Of a stretch of DNA of 64,000 nucleotides, positions 48,630 to 59,071 are shown one piece after another; within the stretch, counting starts at the first letter, position 1; every line of letters starts with the position of its first letter. Position numbers and translations under genes: made by a program. The stretch covers positions 71,260,097 through 71,324,096 of the forward strand of contig NC_071392.1 of NCBI RefSeq assembly GCF_022682495.2, read 5' to 3'. This stretch comes from Desmodus rotundus. Taxonomy: Eukaryota > Chordata > Mammalia > Chiroptera > Phyllostomidae. A model generated the notes under the pieces. It was given only the letters and a program-made list of their open reading frames with translations. It ran no database searches and was not told the origin of the DNA.

Positions 48630-49420
48630 AACCCTGGTTTATTGAACCCTGTGTCATGAGCATATGTTCATGATGTAGTCTTTCCTGTAAGTCAGCCGGG
48701 CAACTGCTTGGCTAGTTGCCTGCTGTGCAGCCTGGCACCAAGAAATAGACAAGAGTCACACAAGGTAACTATGCTATTCACTCAGCTTTTCTTGAATGCA
48801 GGTTCACTCAAAGTAGAACATCAACATACATTAATATCCTAGTCATACTCTAACAACCTAAGAGAAACATAACACACAGACACAACAATCAATGGGGAAT
48901 AATGAAACCAAGTCAGAGTGTCAGTCTGCAGGTCCCGGAGACAGCATGGTGGGCAAGGGAGTCATCAGCATCTTGCAAGGAAGGATCTCTGGAGCCAGGT
49001 GGGCAGCAAGGGAGGCAAAGTATTCAGTCAGCAGGGCACAGCCTCTGGCAGCTGATGCCAAAGGAAACAGCATGGCATGGAGCAGCATGTTTGTATGTGG
49101 AGCTCAGCTGTCTCAGTGATGGTCTGGAGCCTGCCTCAGTTAGACCTTGAAATGGTGGACTCCACCCTTCTGGGTCTCTTGATAATTGTCTTGGCACCCC
49201 TGGTGGCAACTGGGGAATTGCCCCAGGAGCCTATCTCTGTGTGGTCCCACTCTGCAGATATGGCTGTTCTGATCACGCATACGTATATCTTAAGTGTGTC
49301 TCCTTGACAAATGTGTCTAGTGTGACTTAGGTACTTTCCTTCTTGAACCAAAGTGTCATGGCTGACTGGAAGCCATCTTGGTTGACACGAGCGACTCCAC
49401 TTTGTTTTATATACTTTGTG
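48630..49420 (-). repeat. Unassigned segment with LTR-like signals (weak)
   Basis: On the minus strand it has a TATA-like GTATATAAAAC (49414-49404) and an AATAAA (48643-48638) with GC-richer sequence between. The TATA to poly(A) distance of about 770 bp is long for a single LTR, so the call is tentative. No coding domain is found. Confidence 0.2.
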
Positions 49421-49554
49421 CTCTCTTGACTGGACCAATGCCATTTTACTGGTCCAGCTCTCCACAATATCGAAAACAAATTTAGTGAGATTTATATTCT
49501 CTTCTAATCCAGAGAAGAGTCCTGCAGTTCAACTCTTCTCTTTGGTGTACAAAT

Positions 49555-49855
49555 CTGAAAAATCTCTCCCGGCTAAAGGGTTCCGTGTTACTTTAGGATA
49601 AAACACAAAACTCTTGACATGAAATGAAAGGTACTTCAGTACCGGAGCCATGTTAACTCCTCTAGGCTTTATGTCTACCACTTCTCTCCCTGCCACAATC
49701 CAAGCTACAGCCTTTCTGACCAACTTTCAGATTTCTCTGTTTTCTTTCCAGTGTTAAGCCTTTACAGTGTCTGTCTCCCTCAACACCAACACCCTTCCCC
49801 TGCCTCCTTGCCCATGAATTCCTTCTCTTCCTTCAGGTTCCAGCTGGGTAAATTT
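49555..49855 (+). repeat. L2-like LINE fragment
   Basis: The order 'tactttaggataaaacacaaaactcttgacatg', 'ctctccctgccacaatccaagctacagcctttctg' and 'ccttcaggttccagctgg' follows the conserved L2 3' region. Confidence 0.6.
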
Positions 49856-49859
49856 GACT

Positions 49860-50320
49860 TTCAGTAAAGGAGATTATAGTTCTATCATAACATCAAGTCT
49901 GCATCTGACAACAGCAAAAGAGCCTAAGACTTTAATTAATTCATATTTATTGACCATCCACTCCTCATGTGTAAAAATGCCACTGGGAACATAAATATGA
50001 GCAAGATACAGACCTGTTTGTGGAAAAAGATGTGGAATATTCACATGAGGAATAATGCAGAATGCCACATGGGAAATCCAAGTGCTATGGACATTGAGGA
50101 GGTAGGGTGACCACTTTTTGTTGAATTTGGGAAACCAGTTTATTCTGATGTTATTCTAAAAGTTTAGAAACCCCATTGGTCCAAAGGATCTTCAGCTCTG
50201 AAAGGTACCACTCAGCCCTCTCTTGGGTGATTAAAGGATCAAATTTGTAAATCTTAGACCCCCCAAATCCAGTTCAATCATAGCGGCTTGCTCCAGTGGT
50301 TTTCTGTGGCTTTACAAATG
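49860..50320. other. Unassigned intergenic DNA
   Basis: No gene or clear repeat is seen. Confidence 0.4.
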
Positions 50321-50324
50321 TTGG

Positions 50325-50695
50325 GTGAAATATTACCATTTGCAGCAACATGGATAGATCATGAGAGTAACGTTCTAAGTGATATAGATGGAAAAAGTCA
50401 AGACCCTTATGATTTCACTCGTATGTGGGATATAAATCTAAAAACAAAATATGAACAAACAAGACAATCAAACAAAAACTTAGGGACAGATCAGATTGGG
50501 GGTTGCCAGAAGGAAAGGAGATTAGGGGGAGGTAAAAGGGTAAAGGGGATCAAATATATGGTGGCAGAAGGAAAATTGACTTTGAGTGTTGAACACACAA
50601 TGCAACATTCAGATATGGATTGTAGAATTGTACACTGGAAGCCTATACAATGTTATGAAGCAGTGTCACTCCACTACATTTAATAAAGTTAAAAA
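50325..50695 (+). mobile_element. L1 3'-end fragment
   Basis: The run 'gcaacatggatagatcatgagagtaacgttctaagtgatatag', 'gatttcactcgtatgtgggatataaatctaaaaacaaaat' and 'gggggttgccagaagg' is ORF2 C-terminus plus 3'UTR of an L1. The frame across it is a fragment and not a gene. Confidence 0.85.
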
Positions 50696-50699
50696 TGTG

Positions 50700-51220
50700 A
50701 AAACCACAGGTGTTTTCAACTGGCATAGTACTATATTATGACATTAACATGTGTTCTCAAGTTATTTTCACTCTCAATAAAATTGATGGATAACTCATGT
50801 ACACTCTCAATTTGTAACTGTACTTGTTCCCCAAGTGAATGAAGAGAAATAGTGACTCTTCAGTTCATGGCCATGTGTAATTGAGGCAACTCAGGACACT
50901 ATACAATTGCTTTAATCTTTTTTCTTTGCTTTTCATAGAATTTCACACAAAAAAGTATTTATTGGAAATTGTGATACAGCACCATGATCTGTGAGAATGT
51001 CTCAATGCCCTATGTTAATTGCAAATGTGTCAATATTGTACAGCAGGGATCCTGTCATATGAAGCAGAGGAAAAAGACACTGAGTTTAAAAACTACAAAT
51101 TCCCAAAATACCTGTGGAAGAAAAATGACATCCTAGCTATAGGACCATTTTCTTGTCACCTGAATATGTGTGATAGTACAAATTTAAGCTATTTTTATTT
51201 TGTGTCTTATTTCTGCTTTG
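50700..51220. other. Unassigned intergenic DNA
   Basis: No gene or clear repeat is seen. Confidence 0.4.
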
Positions 51221-51239
51221 TTTTGAAATAAACTAAGCA

Positions 51240-51278
51240 GTCAATGGCCATACCACCCTGAACGCCCCTGAACTTGCC
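51240..51278 (+). pseudogene. 5S rRNA fragment (39 nt) with a 16-bp target-site duplication
   Basis: The 39 bases begin at the first nucleotide of 5S rRNA (GTC..., then GGCCATACCACCCTGAACGC, an exact 20-base match) and stop near nucleotide 40. They have no poly(A). They are flanked by a perfect 16-bp direct repeat, TGAAATAAACTAAGCA, at 51224-51239 and 51279-51294. A 5'-complete, 3'-truncated, tailless RNA copy with a TSD fits the class called tailless retropseudogenes. The caveat is that the right repeat contains CTAAGCA, which 5S rRNA also has a little further on. Confidence 0.8.
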
Positions 51279-51299
51279 TGAAATAAACTAAGCATACTT

Positions 51300-52020
51300 C
51301 TCTAGTATTTGTGTTCAATGTATGAGGCAAATTAAGTCTTCCAGGCTTCTAGGGTACCAATTCATGCCCCTGGGGAGGTAAATTGCCTCTGGCACCCTGC
51401 TGCTTTGGAGGACTGATTTGCCACAAAGAGTTCATTGGCTCTTGATAGAGAGTAGATGACTCCTAATGGTTCTCTACAGGATGAGAACCACTTTTTAAAT
51501 GGGATGTTCATTGGATTATATCTGATGGGCAGGCTAAAGCTTTCCCAATGTTTAATGCAATCACCACGATTGGACTGTCAGAAGCTATTGATGCCTACAG
51601 TGAATGCTTGAAAAGCCGATAAGTATAGGGACATGGAATCAAATATTTAGAATATTTAAAATGCTGGCTTATGGCTGAGTGCTGCCCACCTGTGTTATCT
51701 AGCAGTGGTGGCTGGTTCCCAGCCCTCTGCCTCCCTCAGCGCTGCTGCAGTGGCTCAGGGAGGCTCATCCAGCACTGACTGGAACTGGGAATAAGGAAAG
51801 GGCAATGTTGGAGTCCTCCTCACATTCACAGGGTCCAGATATGGTGTCCAAGGCCCCTTACTCTCTCACTACTGATGAGCTGGCCATGGGAGATGAAAGG
51901 CTGGGACACAGCTAACTTCCAAGAACCACCGCAGCTGAGAGATCATGAGCACCTGCCCCCAAAAGTTATGTTTACAGGAGGAGTTCTTGCAGCAAGAAGG
52001 TGAGGATGCCAGCTGCCACA
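51300..52020. other. Unassigned sequence upstream of the RhoGAP retrogene
   Basis: No gene is seen. GC content rises towards 52 kb. Confidence 0.4.
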
Positions 52021-52448
52021 TGAGGCCACAAAAGGAACCGCCCGCCCCCCTACTACGCATGTGGGCAAGCGACACTGTCACCATGGTGATTTAATGACAG
52101 ACCCTCGGTTCTAATTCTAGAACTTCCCTCCCTAACCTCCCTCAGGACCAGACCCTGAACCGCCTCTCCTTGATCACCCCAGCACCCTTCGCCTTCTCCC
52201 AGATCTCCCCATGACTCTCCTTGTACTCTTTGCCTTTGAACGTTTGAGCGTCACCACTCTCCAAGTGGACCCAGCAGCAGCCTCATCCTCCTCTCCATCC
52301 ACCTAGAGGTAGGCAGGCAGCCCCGCCTCCTCAGGCCAGGGGGCGGGGCTTCTTCAGATGCCTGACCGGGGTCTCCCTCAAGGTCCCCAGGCATCAGCTT
52401 CCAGGTCATCAGGGCTGGTGGTGTCTGGCAGGGCTCCCAGCTACCAAA
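52021..52448 (+). promoter_or_regulatory. Putative promoter / 5'UTR of the ARHGAP20-like retrogene
   Basis: GC-rich sequence with two Sp1-type GC boxes (CCCCGCCTCC at 52321-52330 and GGGGGCGGGGCTT around 52339-52351). It also has a near-palindromic X-box-like site GTCACCATGGTGAT (52077-52090), close to the RFX consensus GTNRCCNNRGYAAC. No TATA box is seen. From about 52391 the sequence can be read as the parent N-terminus in another frame (see findings), so the 3' part is retrocopied and only the part further upstream could be a newly acquired promoter. Confidence 0.45.
52077..52090 (+). promoter_or_regulatory. X-box-like RFX site
   Basis: GTCACCATGGTGAT has the two half-sites of the RFX X-box with a 2-bp spacer and is almost a perfect palindrome. 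It lies about 360 bp upstream of the ATG. The motif match is visible; its use is inferred. Confidence 0.35.
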
Positions 52449-54539
52449 ATGAAGAAAATGAAAGCACTAGCAGGAGGCAGGGGGCATGCTCCATCTCTTG
52501 CCCCGGGTAAAGCCCACTCGACAGGGCCTAGTACCCAGGAAAAGCCTTCTGATATCCTGGACACGCGTGCATTTCTATCTGCACTCATGCCCCCCAGCAG
52601 GACTCTGCTCCTTGAGGGCTGGGTAGAGCTCCAGAGAGGCCTGCAGAAGCGGGGGCGATACCTTTTCCTGTTCGAGGATCTGCTTGTGGTGGCCAAAACC
52701 ACATATAGTAACAGGTGGAAGGTGAAAAGCAAAACAAAATTGAGTGACATGTGGATAGCAAGCTGTGTGAAAGAAGTGGGAGGAGGCAACACCGATGCCA
52801 CTCGATCGTTTGTCCTGGGCTGGCCCACAGTGAACTTCGTGGCCACTCTCAGTTCCCCAGAACAAAAGGACAAATGGCTCTTTCTCCTTCAGAGGTACAT
52901 CAGTCTAGAGAAAGAGAAGGACCATCCGAAGACCATTCCCCTCAAAATTTTCACCACAGACATTGGGAATGGTGCCTATTCCAAAACCGTAACAATAAGG
53001 AATTCAGATACAGCAAATGACATTATCAACATGTTACTACCAATGCTAAGGATAACTGGCTCTGAGAGAGATTACCAGTTATGGGTGAATTCTGGCAAAG
53101 AAAAAGAATTGTGTCCACTTATTGGGCATGAATGTCCTTATGGAATCAAAATGAGCCACCTTCGAGATGCTAAATTCCTGATGCAAGGCTCAGAGGATGC
53201 CACCAGCCCTTTCACCCTCCAAGAGCTCTGCCTCATGGAACAGCTGCCCCGGGAGATGCGGTGCCAGTTTATCCTGAAGCCCAGATGCCTGGCCATGGCC
53301 CAGCAGCTCAGGGACTCTGGGCAGAAGACCTTTCAAAGGAGAAGGTCTATCACCAAGTGGCTCTTTGGGCGGGGCTCTAGCACTCACCAGGATAACTTGC
53401 CCATGTCACCAACCTCTCCTGTGCCAGGACAGCTGTTTGGAGTGTCTCTGCCAAATCTCTGCAGGCATGACAGTGTGCCCAAACCTGTCTGGGATATGCT
53501 TTTTTGTCTTCATCAGAAAGGACCCCTCACCAAAGGAATATTTAGACAGTCAGCCAACATGAAATCTTGCAGAGAGCTGAAAGAAAAACTAAATTCTGGA
53601 GTCGAAGTCCACCTAGACCATGAATCTACTTTTGTGATAGCATCTGTTTTTAAAGGTTTCCTAAAAAATATTCCTGGAAGTGTTTTGTCATCAGATCTTT
53701 TTGATCACTGGGTCTCTGTAATGGATCAAGAAAGTGATGAACAGAAAATAAATAAAATTCAAAGGCTGTTAGACCAGCTTCCGAGAGCCAATATTGTTCT
53801 CTTACGGTACCTTTTTGGAGTATTACACAATATCGAACAACATTCCTCATTCAATCAGATGACTGCGTTTAATTTAGCAGTGTGTATTGCTCCAAGCATG
53901 CTTTGGCCTCCAACTTCCTTCAGCTTAGAACTAGAAAATGAATTTATAAAAAAGAATAATCTGCTTATTGAATTTCTGATTGAAAATTGCTGTAGGATAT
54001 TTGGAGAGGAAATCACTTGTCTCTTTGGAGAATCTTCAGTGAGAAATGATACTACAGAGAGAGCCTCTGACACCCCTGGTGCAGAGACAACTGCCATCCC
54101 CGACAGTGGGGAGAATGTGCTGAGTGAGGACCGTGATGCTTCCTGCAGTGACCTGGTAGAGAACCTTAGTGAGGGGAGCAGAAGCATGGGCTGTATCTTA
54201 ACCTTTCACGACAATCACCTTGGCCAACCTGAGCTGGAAGATCTTTTAAGCCTGAGTGACATCGACTTGGACTTTTCTAAAGAGGAGGACATTCAAAAGC
54301 AACAGCCCCTTGAATCCACACTGGTGGCCATTTCTGTGGTATCTTGCAGCCACATGTCCCCACATGATTCCCCCAAGAACCAGGCCTTTGAAGCTGACAC
54401 ATCCGGACACCCTCCACCACAAACAACAGAGGCCCTCCAGAGTTCCAGCAGGCACCAGTGCTGCACAGAGCCCAACATCAAGGACCAGCCCGGGCAAACT
54501 GAGCTATCTCAGGATGATATCTGCAAAGATGAAAGATAA
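52449..54539 (+). CDS. ARHGAP20-like RhoGAP, intronless retrogene (696 aa)
   Basis: A GTPase-activating protein of the ARHGAP20 (RA-RhoGAP) family. The parent protein responds to Rap1 and stimulates GTP hydrolysis on Rho GTPases. Domains in order: PH (about residues 50-150, ending in EQKDKWLFLLQRYI), Ras-association (about 163-270, IPLKIFTTDIGN...YGIKMSHLRD), and RhoGAP (about 328-520). In RhoGAP the arginine finger is R366 in GIFRQSAN, the partner lysine is K402, and the conserved Asn is N475 in MTAFNLAVCIAPSML. The basic site usually Arg four residues after K402 is Lys (K406). The acidic, Ser-rich tail shows no domain. The whole region is one exon, whereas the parent gene is split into many, so this is a retrocopy. 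The human parent is near 1,190 aa; this copy is shorter through tail loss and frame breaks. The ATG at 52449 is the first in frame; ATG 52458 is an alternative. Confidence 0.88.
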   Translation: MKKMKALAGGRGHAPSLAPGKAHSTGPSTQEKPSDILDTRAFLSALMPPSRTLLLEGWVELQRGLQKRGRYLFLFEDLLVVAKTTYSNRWKVKSKTKLSDMWIASCVKEVGGGNTDATRSFVLGWPTVNFVATLSSPEQKDKWLFLLQRYISLEKEKDHPKTIPLKIFTTDIGNGAYSKTVTIRNSDTANDIINMLLPMLRITGSERDYQLWVNSGKEKELCPLIGHECPYGIKMSHLRDAKFLMQGSEDATSPFTLQELCLMEQLPREMRCQFILKPRCLAMAQQLRDSGQKTFQRRRSITKWLFGRGSSTHQDNLPMSPTSPVPGQLFGVSLPNLCRHDSVPKPVWDMLFCLHQKGPLTKGIFRQSANMKSCRELKEKLNSGVEVHLDHESTFVIASVFKGFLKNIPGSVLSSDLFDHWVSVMDQESDEQKINKIQRLLDQLPRANIVLLRYLFGVLHNIEQHSSFNQMTAFNLAVCIAPSMLWPPTSFSLELENEFIKKNNLLIEFLIENCCRIFGEEITCLFGESSVRNDTTERASDTPGAETTAIPDSGENVLSEDRDASCSDLVENLSEGSRSMGCILTFHDNHLGQPELEDLLSLSDIDLDFSKEEDIQKQQPLESTLVAISVVSCSHMSPHDSPKNQAFEADTSGHPPPQTTEALQSSSRHQCCTEPNIKDQPGQTELSQDDICKDER

Positions 54540-54672
54540 AACTACCTGCAGGGCTGGTCACTTGCATGGAGAGGAAGATTATCTGGATTGTGTAAAAGAA
54601 GACACCCTCGAGTGTCAGTTACAAACGCATCTGAAAGTCCTCAGCCTAGAACACGATGGCAGACAGGTCTAG
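54490..54672 (+). pseudogene. Frameshifted remnant of the ARHGAP20-like C-terminus
   Basis: After about 54490 the parent-like reading continues in the next frame, not in the annotated one. The +1 frame reads KLSYLRMISAKMKDKTTCRAG and then HLHGEEDYLD, which match the ARHGAP20 tail modules as I recall them. It ends with TAG at 54670-54672. The main frame instead ends in an unrelated short tail at 54539. Confidence 0.55.
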
Positions 54673-54847
54673 CCAGGTTGAAAAACTAGTCCCTCAGAAA
54701 GAGAGGGAGGTAAGATCATATAAAAAGACAAGACCTTAACTAGAAAAGCCACAGAATTGCCTCTCCATGCGTGTGGTGTTCCAAAAGCCAATTCACTGCA
54801 GGCTAATCAGAAAGACATCTTCCAAAGGGCAATGTGAGAACATAGAG
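54673..54847. other. Junction between retrogene tail and minisatellite
   Basis: No AATAAA or poly(A) remnant is visible, so the 3' end of the retrocopy cannot be set. Sequence becomes tandem at about 54848. Confidence 0.4.
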
Positions 54848-57800
54848 CAGAACAGGCAGCCCGGTCAGAGGAGACCGAAGGTATGGGAAATAGCAGAAGG
54901 CCTGGTCACTGCAGAGGGAAGGTGTAGGAGGTGAGCAGAAGGACTGGTTGGAGGAGACAGAAGGTGTCCGAGGCTAGCAAAAGGCCTGGTTGGAAGAGAC
55001 AGAAAGTGTGGGAGTAAAGCAGGAGACTCATTAGGAGGAGACACAGTGTGTCGGAGCTGAGAAGAACAGTTTGGAGCAAAAGGAAGGTGTCGAGGTGAAC
55101 AGAAGACCAGGTCATAGAAGATGGAAGGTGTTGAAAGCCAGCAGAGGGCCTGGATGGTGGAAAAGTAAGGTGTCAGAGCCCAGGCAAAGGCCCAGTCAGG
55201 GCAGAGGGAAAAAGTGGGATCCCAGCAGAAATCCTGGTTGAAGGGTACGGAAGGTGCTAGAGGCTAGGAGCAGGCCAGTCTGGAGGAGCAGGAAAGTGTG
55301 GGGGTCAAGCAAGAGCTTGTTCAGAGGATACAGAAGGTGTTGGAGTGGAACAGAATGCCCAGTGAAGGGAGATGGAAGGTGTGGGAGGTGAGCAGAGGAC
55401 TTGGTCCCAGGATAACAGAAGGTGTGGGAGGCCAGCAGTAGGTCTGGTTGTAGGAGACAAAAAGTGTGGTAATCAAGCAGGAGGCTCACTAGGCAGAGAC
55501 AGAACTTGTCGGAGTTGAGCAGAGGTACTGGTCTGAGCAGATGGAAGGAGTGGGAGGCAGGCAGAAGGACTGGTCGGGTCAGAGAGAAGGTGAGGGAGGC
55601 AAGCAGAAGGCCTGGTGAGAGCAAAGGGAAGATGTGGAATGAGCAGAGGGAAGGAGTGGAAGGCGAGCAGAGGGCCTGACCATGGCAGAGGGGTGGTGTG
55701 GGCGGCAGCAGGAGACCCACTCAGGATAGACTGAAGGAATGGGAGATAAGACCAGCAGAGTACCAGTTGCAACAGATGGAAGGTGTGAGAGATGCAAAAA
55801 AGACAATGTCAGAAGATGAGGAAGGTATCAGAGGCCAGCAGATGTCCTGGATGTTGGAAAAGGAAGGTGTCAGAGCCCAGTGAAAGACCCAGGCAGGGCA
55901 GAGGGAAGAAGTGGGAGAGCAGCAGAAGCCCCAGTCATATGGAAGGTGTCAGAGGCCAGCAGCAGGCTTGGTTGGAGAAGAAGGAAAGCATGGGAGTAAA
56001 GCAGGAGCTTGGTCAGAGGATACAGAAGGTTTGGGAGGACAGTAAGCAGAAGGTACAGAAGGTGTTGGAGGCCAGCCTTTGGCCTGGTTGGAGGAGACAG
56101 GAAGTGTAGGAGTCAATCAGTTGTATGGGTCGGAGGACACAGCAGCTTTGGGAGGCGACCAAAGGCCTGGCAGGGGCAGACAGAAGGTATGAGATGCAAG
56201 CAGAAGGTTCCCTTGCAGAGGCATGGTGTGGGAGGTGAGCAGAAAGCCCAGTTAGAGGGCCAGAAGAGTGTTGGAGCCAAGCAGGAGGAAAGATCACCAG
56301 AAAAGAAGGTGTTATGGGCCAGCCGACTTCCCGGTTTGAGGAAACAGAAAGTGTGGGAGTCCTGCAGGAGGCTTGTCAGGCCAAGACAGAACATGAAGGA
56401 GCCAAGCAGACCATGCAGTGACACTGAAAGTGGGGGAGGTGAGCTGAAAGACTGGTTGAGATGTGGGAGGGGAGGAAAGGGCCTGGTTGGGACAAAGGGA
56501 AGCTGTGGGAGCTGAGCAGAAGACAAGCTTGGAGGAGAGAGAAGTTGTGGGAGGCCAGCAGAAGGCCTAGTCTGGGAAAATGGAAGGATCTGGGGGCTAG
56601 CAGAATGCCTGGTCTGGGCAGAGGGAAAGTGTGGGAAGGGAAAAGGAGGATGTTCTGTACAAGTGGAAGGAGTGGGAGACAAGTGGAAGGAGTGGGAGAC
56701 CAGCAGAAGGCCCAGCAATGGCAGATGGAAGGTGATGGACACAAGCAGAATGCTGGGTAGCAAGGGATGGTGGAGAAGGCCAGCAGAAGGCCTGGTCGGT
56801 GTCTCAGAAAGGTGTTGGACCAAGAAGAAGACCAGATCAGGGGATACCGAAAGTGTTGGAGTCCTTTGGACCACCCAGTAAGAGGAGACAAAAAGAGTCA
56901 AGCAGGAGGCTCACTAAAAGGAGACACAATGTGTGGGAGCTGAGCAGAAGACCTGGTTGAAGCAGACGAAGGTGTGGGAGGAGAACGGAAGACCAGGTCA
57001 TAGAAGATGGAAGGTATGGGAAGCCAGCAGAAGTCCTGGTCCAGGCAGAGAGAAGGTATGATGTAGGAGGCAAGCAGAAGGCCCTATTGTAGGACTGGAA
57101 AGGACTTGGAACCACGTAGGAGGCCAGATCAGATGATATGCCCGATGTTGGAGTCCCGTAGACTGTGAAGTTGGAAGATATGGAAAGTGTCAAGCAGGAG
57201 GTTCATTAGGATCAAAGTTTTGTAGCTGAGAAGACAGGTCAGAGCAGATTGAAGCCATGGGAGCCGAGCAGAAGACCAGTTTGGAGCAGCAAAAGGTGAG
57301 GAGAAGAGAAGAGCAGGTCATAGAGGTGGAAGGTTGGGAGGTTAGCAGAAGGCCCGGATGGGGCAGACAGAAGGTGTGGGAGGCCAGAAGAAGATCATAT
57401 TGCAGCGAATGGAAGGTCTGGGTGCCATGCAAAAGGCAATGACAGAGGATATGGAAGGTGTCGGAGGTCAGCAGATGGCCTGGATGGTGGCAAAGGAAAA
57501 TGTCAGAATCCAGATGAAATCCTGGTCAGGGCAGAGGGAAGAAGTGGGAGCCCAGGAGAAGTTCCAGTCCAAGGGTATGGAAGATGTCAGACGCCAGCCG
57601 CCAACGAGGTTAGGCAGGAAGGAGTGTGGGAGTCAAGCAGGAGCTCATTGAGAGGATATGGAAGGTGTTGGAGTGAAACAGGATGCCCGTTGAGCACAGA
57701 TGGAAGGTGTGGGAGGTGAGCAGAAGGCCTGGACCAAGGATAACAGAAGGAATGGGAGAACAGTAGTTGGCCTGGTTGGATGAGACAGAAACGGTGGAAG

Positions 57801-59071
57801 TCCAGCAGGAGGCTCATTAGGCACAGAGATAACTTGTCAGATTTGAGCAGAGTTACTGGTCCAAACAGATGGAAGGAGTGGGAGGGGAGCAGAAGGACTG
57901 GTCCTGTCAGAGAGAAAGTATGGGAGGCGAGCATAAGGCCTACTGGGAGTAAAGAGAAAGTGTGGAAGGGGAGTAGAAGACCATTTCGGACCAGATGAAA
58001 GAGTGGGAGGCCAGAAGGAAGCCAGTCAGGGTAGATGGAATGTATGGGAGCCAAGCAGAGGACCAGGTTGAAGCAGATGGAAAGTGTGGGACACACACAA
58101 AACACCAGGTCAGAGAATACAGAAGGGGTCACAGACCAACATTTGGCCTGGAAGGAAGAGAAATAAAGTGTGGGAGCCAAAAAAGCCTCCTAGTCCGACG
58201 AGACAGAATGTTTGGGACACCAGCAGAAGATTTGGATGGGGCAGACAGAAGGTGTGGGATGAGAACAGCAAGATTGTTTGCAGAGGCATGGTTTGGGAGG
58301 TGAGAAGAAAGCCCAGTCTGAGGGCTGGAAGGGCTTCAGAGACAATTACAAGGCAAGATCAGCTGATCGGGAGGGTGTGGCAGGCCAGCCAATTGCCAGG
58401 TTGGTGGAGAAAAAAAAATGAGGGAGTTCTGAAGTAGGCTCTTTCCTAGGAGCCAGAAAGTGACTGAAATGAGAAGAAGAGCAGGTCTGAGCAGATATAA
58501 GTTGTAGGAGCCGAGCAACAACCAGTTTTGAGCATACAGAAGGCGTGGGAGGAGAACAGAAGACAAGGTCAAAAAGATGGAAAGAATGGGAGGCAGATGA
58601 AGACCGGTTTTGAGAAGACAGAAGGTGTGGTAGGCGAAGAGAAGACTTGATCATAGCAGATTTGAGGTATAGGGGACAAGCAGAAGTCCTGGTCAGGAAA
58701 GAGAGAAGGTGAGGTTTAGGAGGCCAGCAGAAGGCTCTGTGGGAAGATGGGAAAGGAGTTGGAGCCAAGCAAGAGGCTAGATCTGAGAACAAAGATGATG
58801 TTGGAGCCCAGCAGACTGCCCAGCTAGAAGACACAGAAAGAGGCAATCAGGAGACTTGTTAGGTGGAGACAGAAGGTTTCGCAGCTGAGTAGAAGACCAG
58901 GTAGATGAAGATAGAAGTTGTGGGAGTTGAGCAGAAGACCAGTTTGGAACAGAAGATGTGGTAGAGGAGCTGAAAGCCCTGTCTGAGCAGATGGAAGGAG
59001 TGGGAGGCAAGCAGGAGGACCAGACAGTGTAGAAGGAATGTGTGGGAGAAGAGCAGAGGAACAGGTCCTCT

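Noticed and set aside
48630..49420. A confident retroviral LTR call
   Set aside because: TATA-like and AATAAA signals exist on the minus strand, but they are about 770 bp apart and I could find no TSD or primer-binding site.
51240..51294. Intact 5S rRNA gene
   Set aside because: Only the first 39 nucleotides are present, without the full internal control region or a T-rich terminator.
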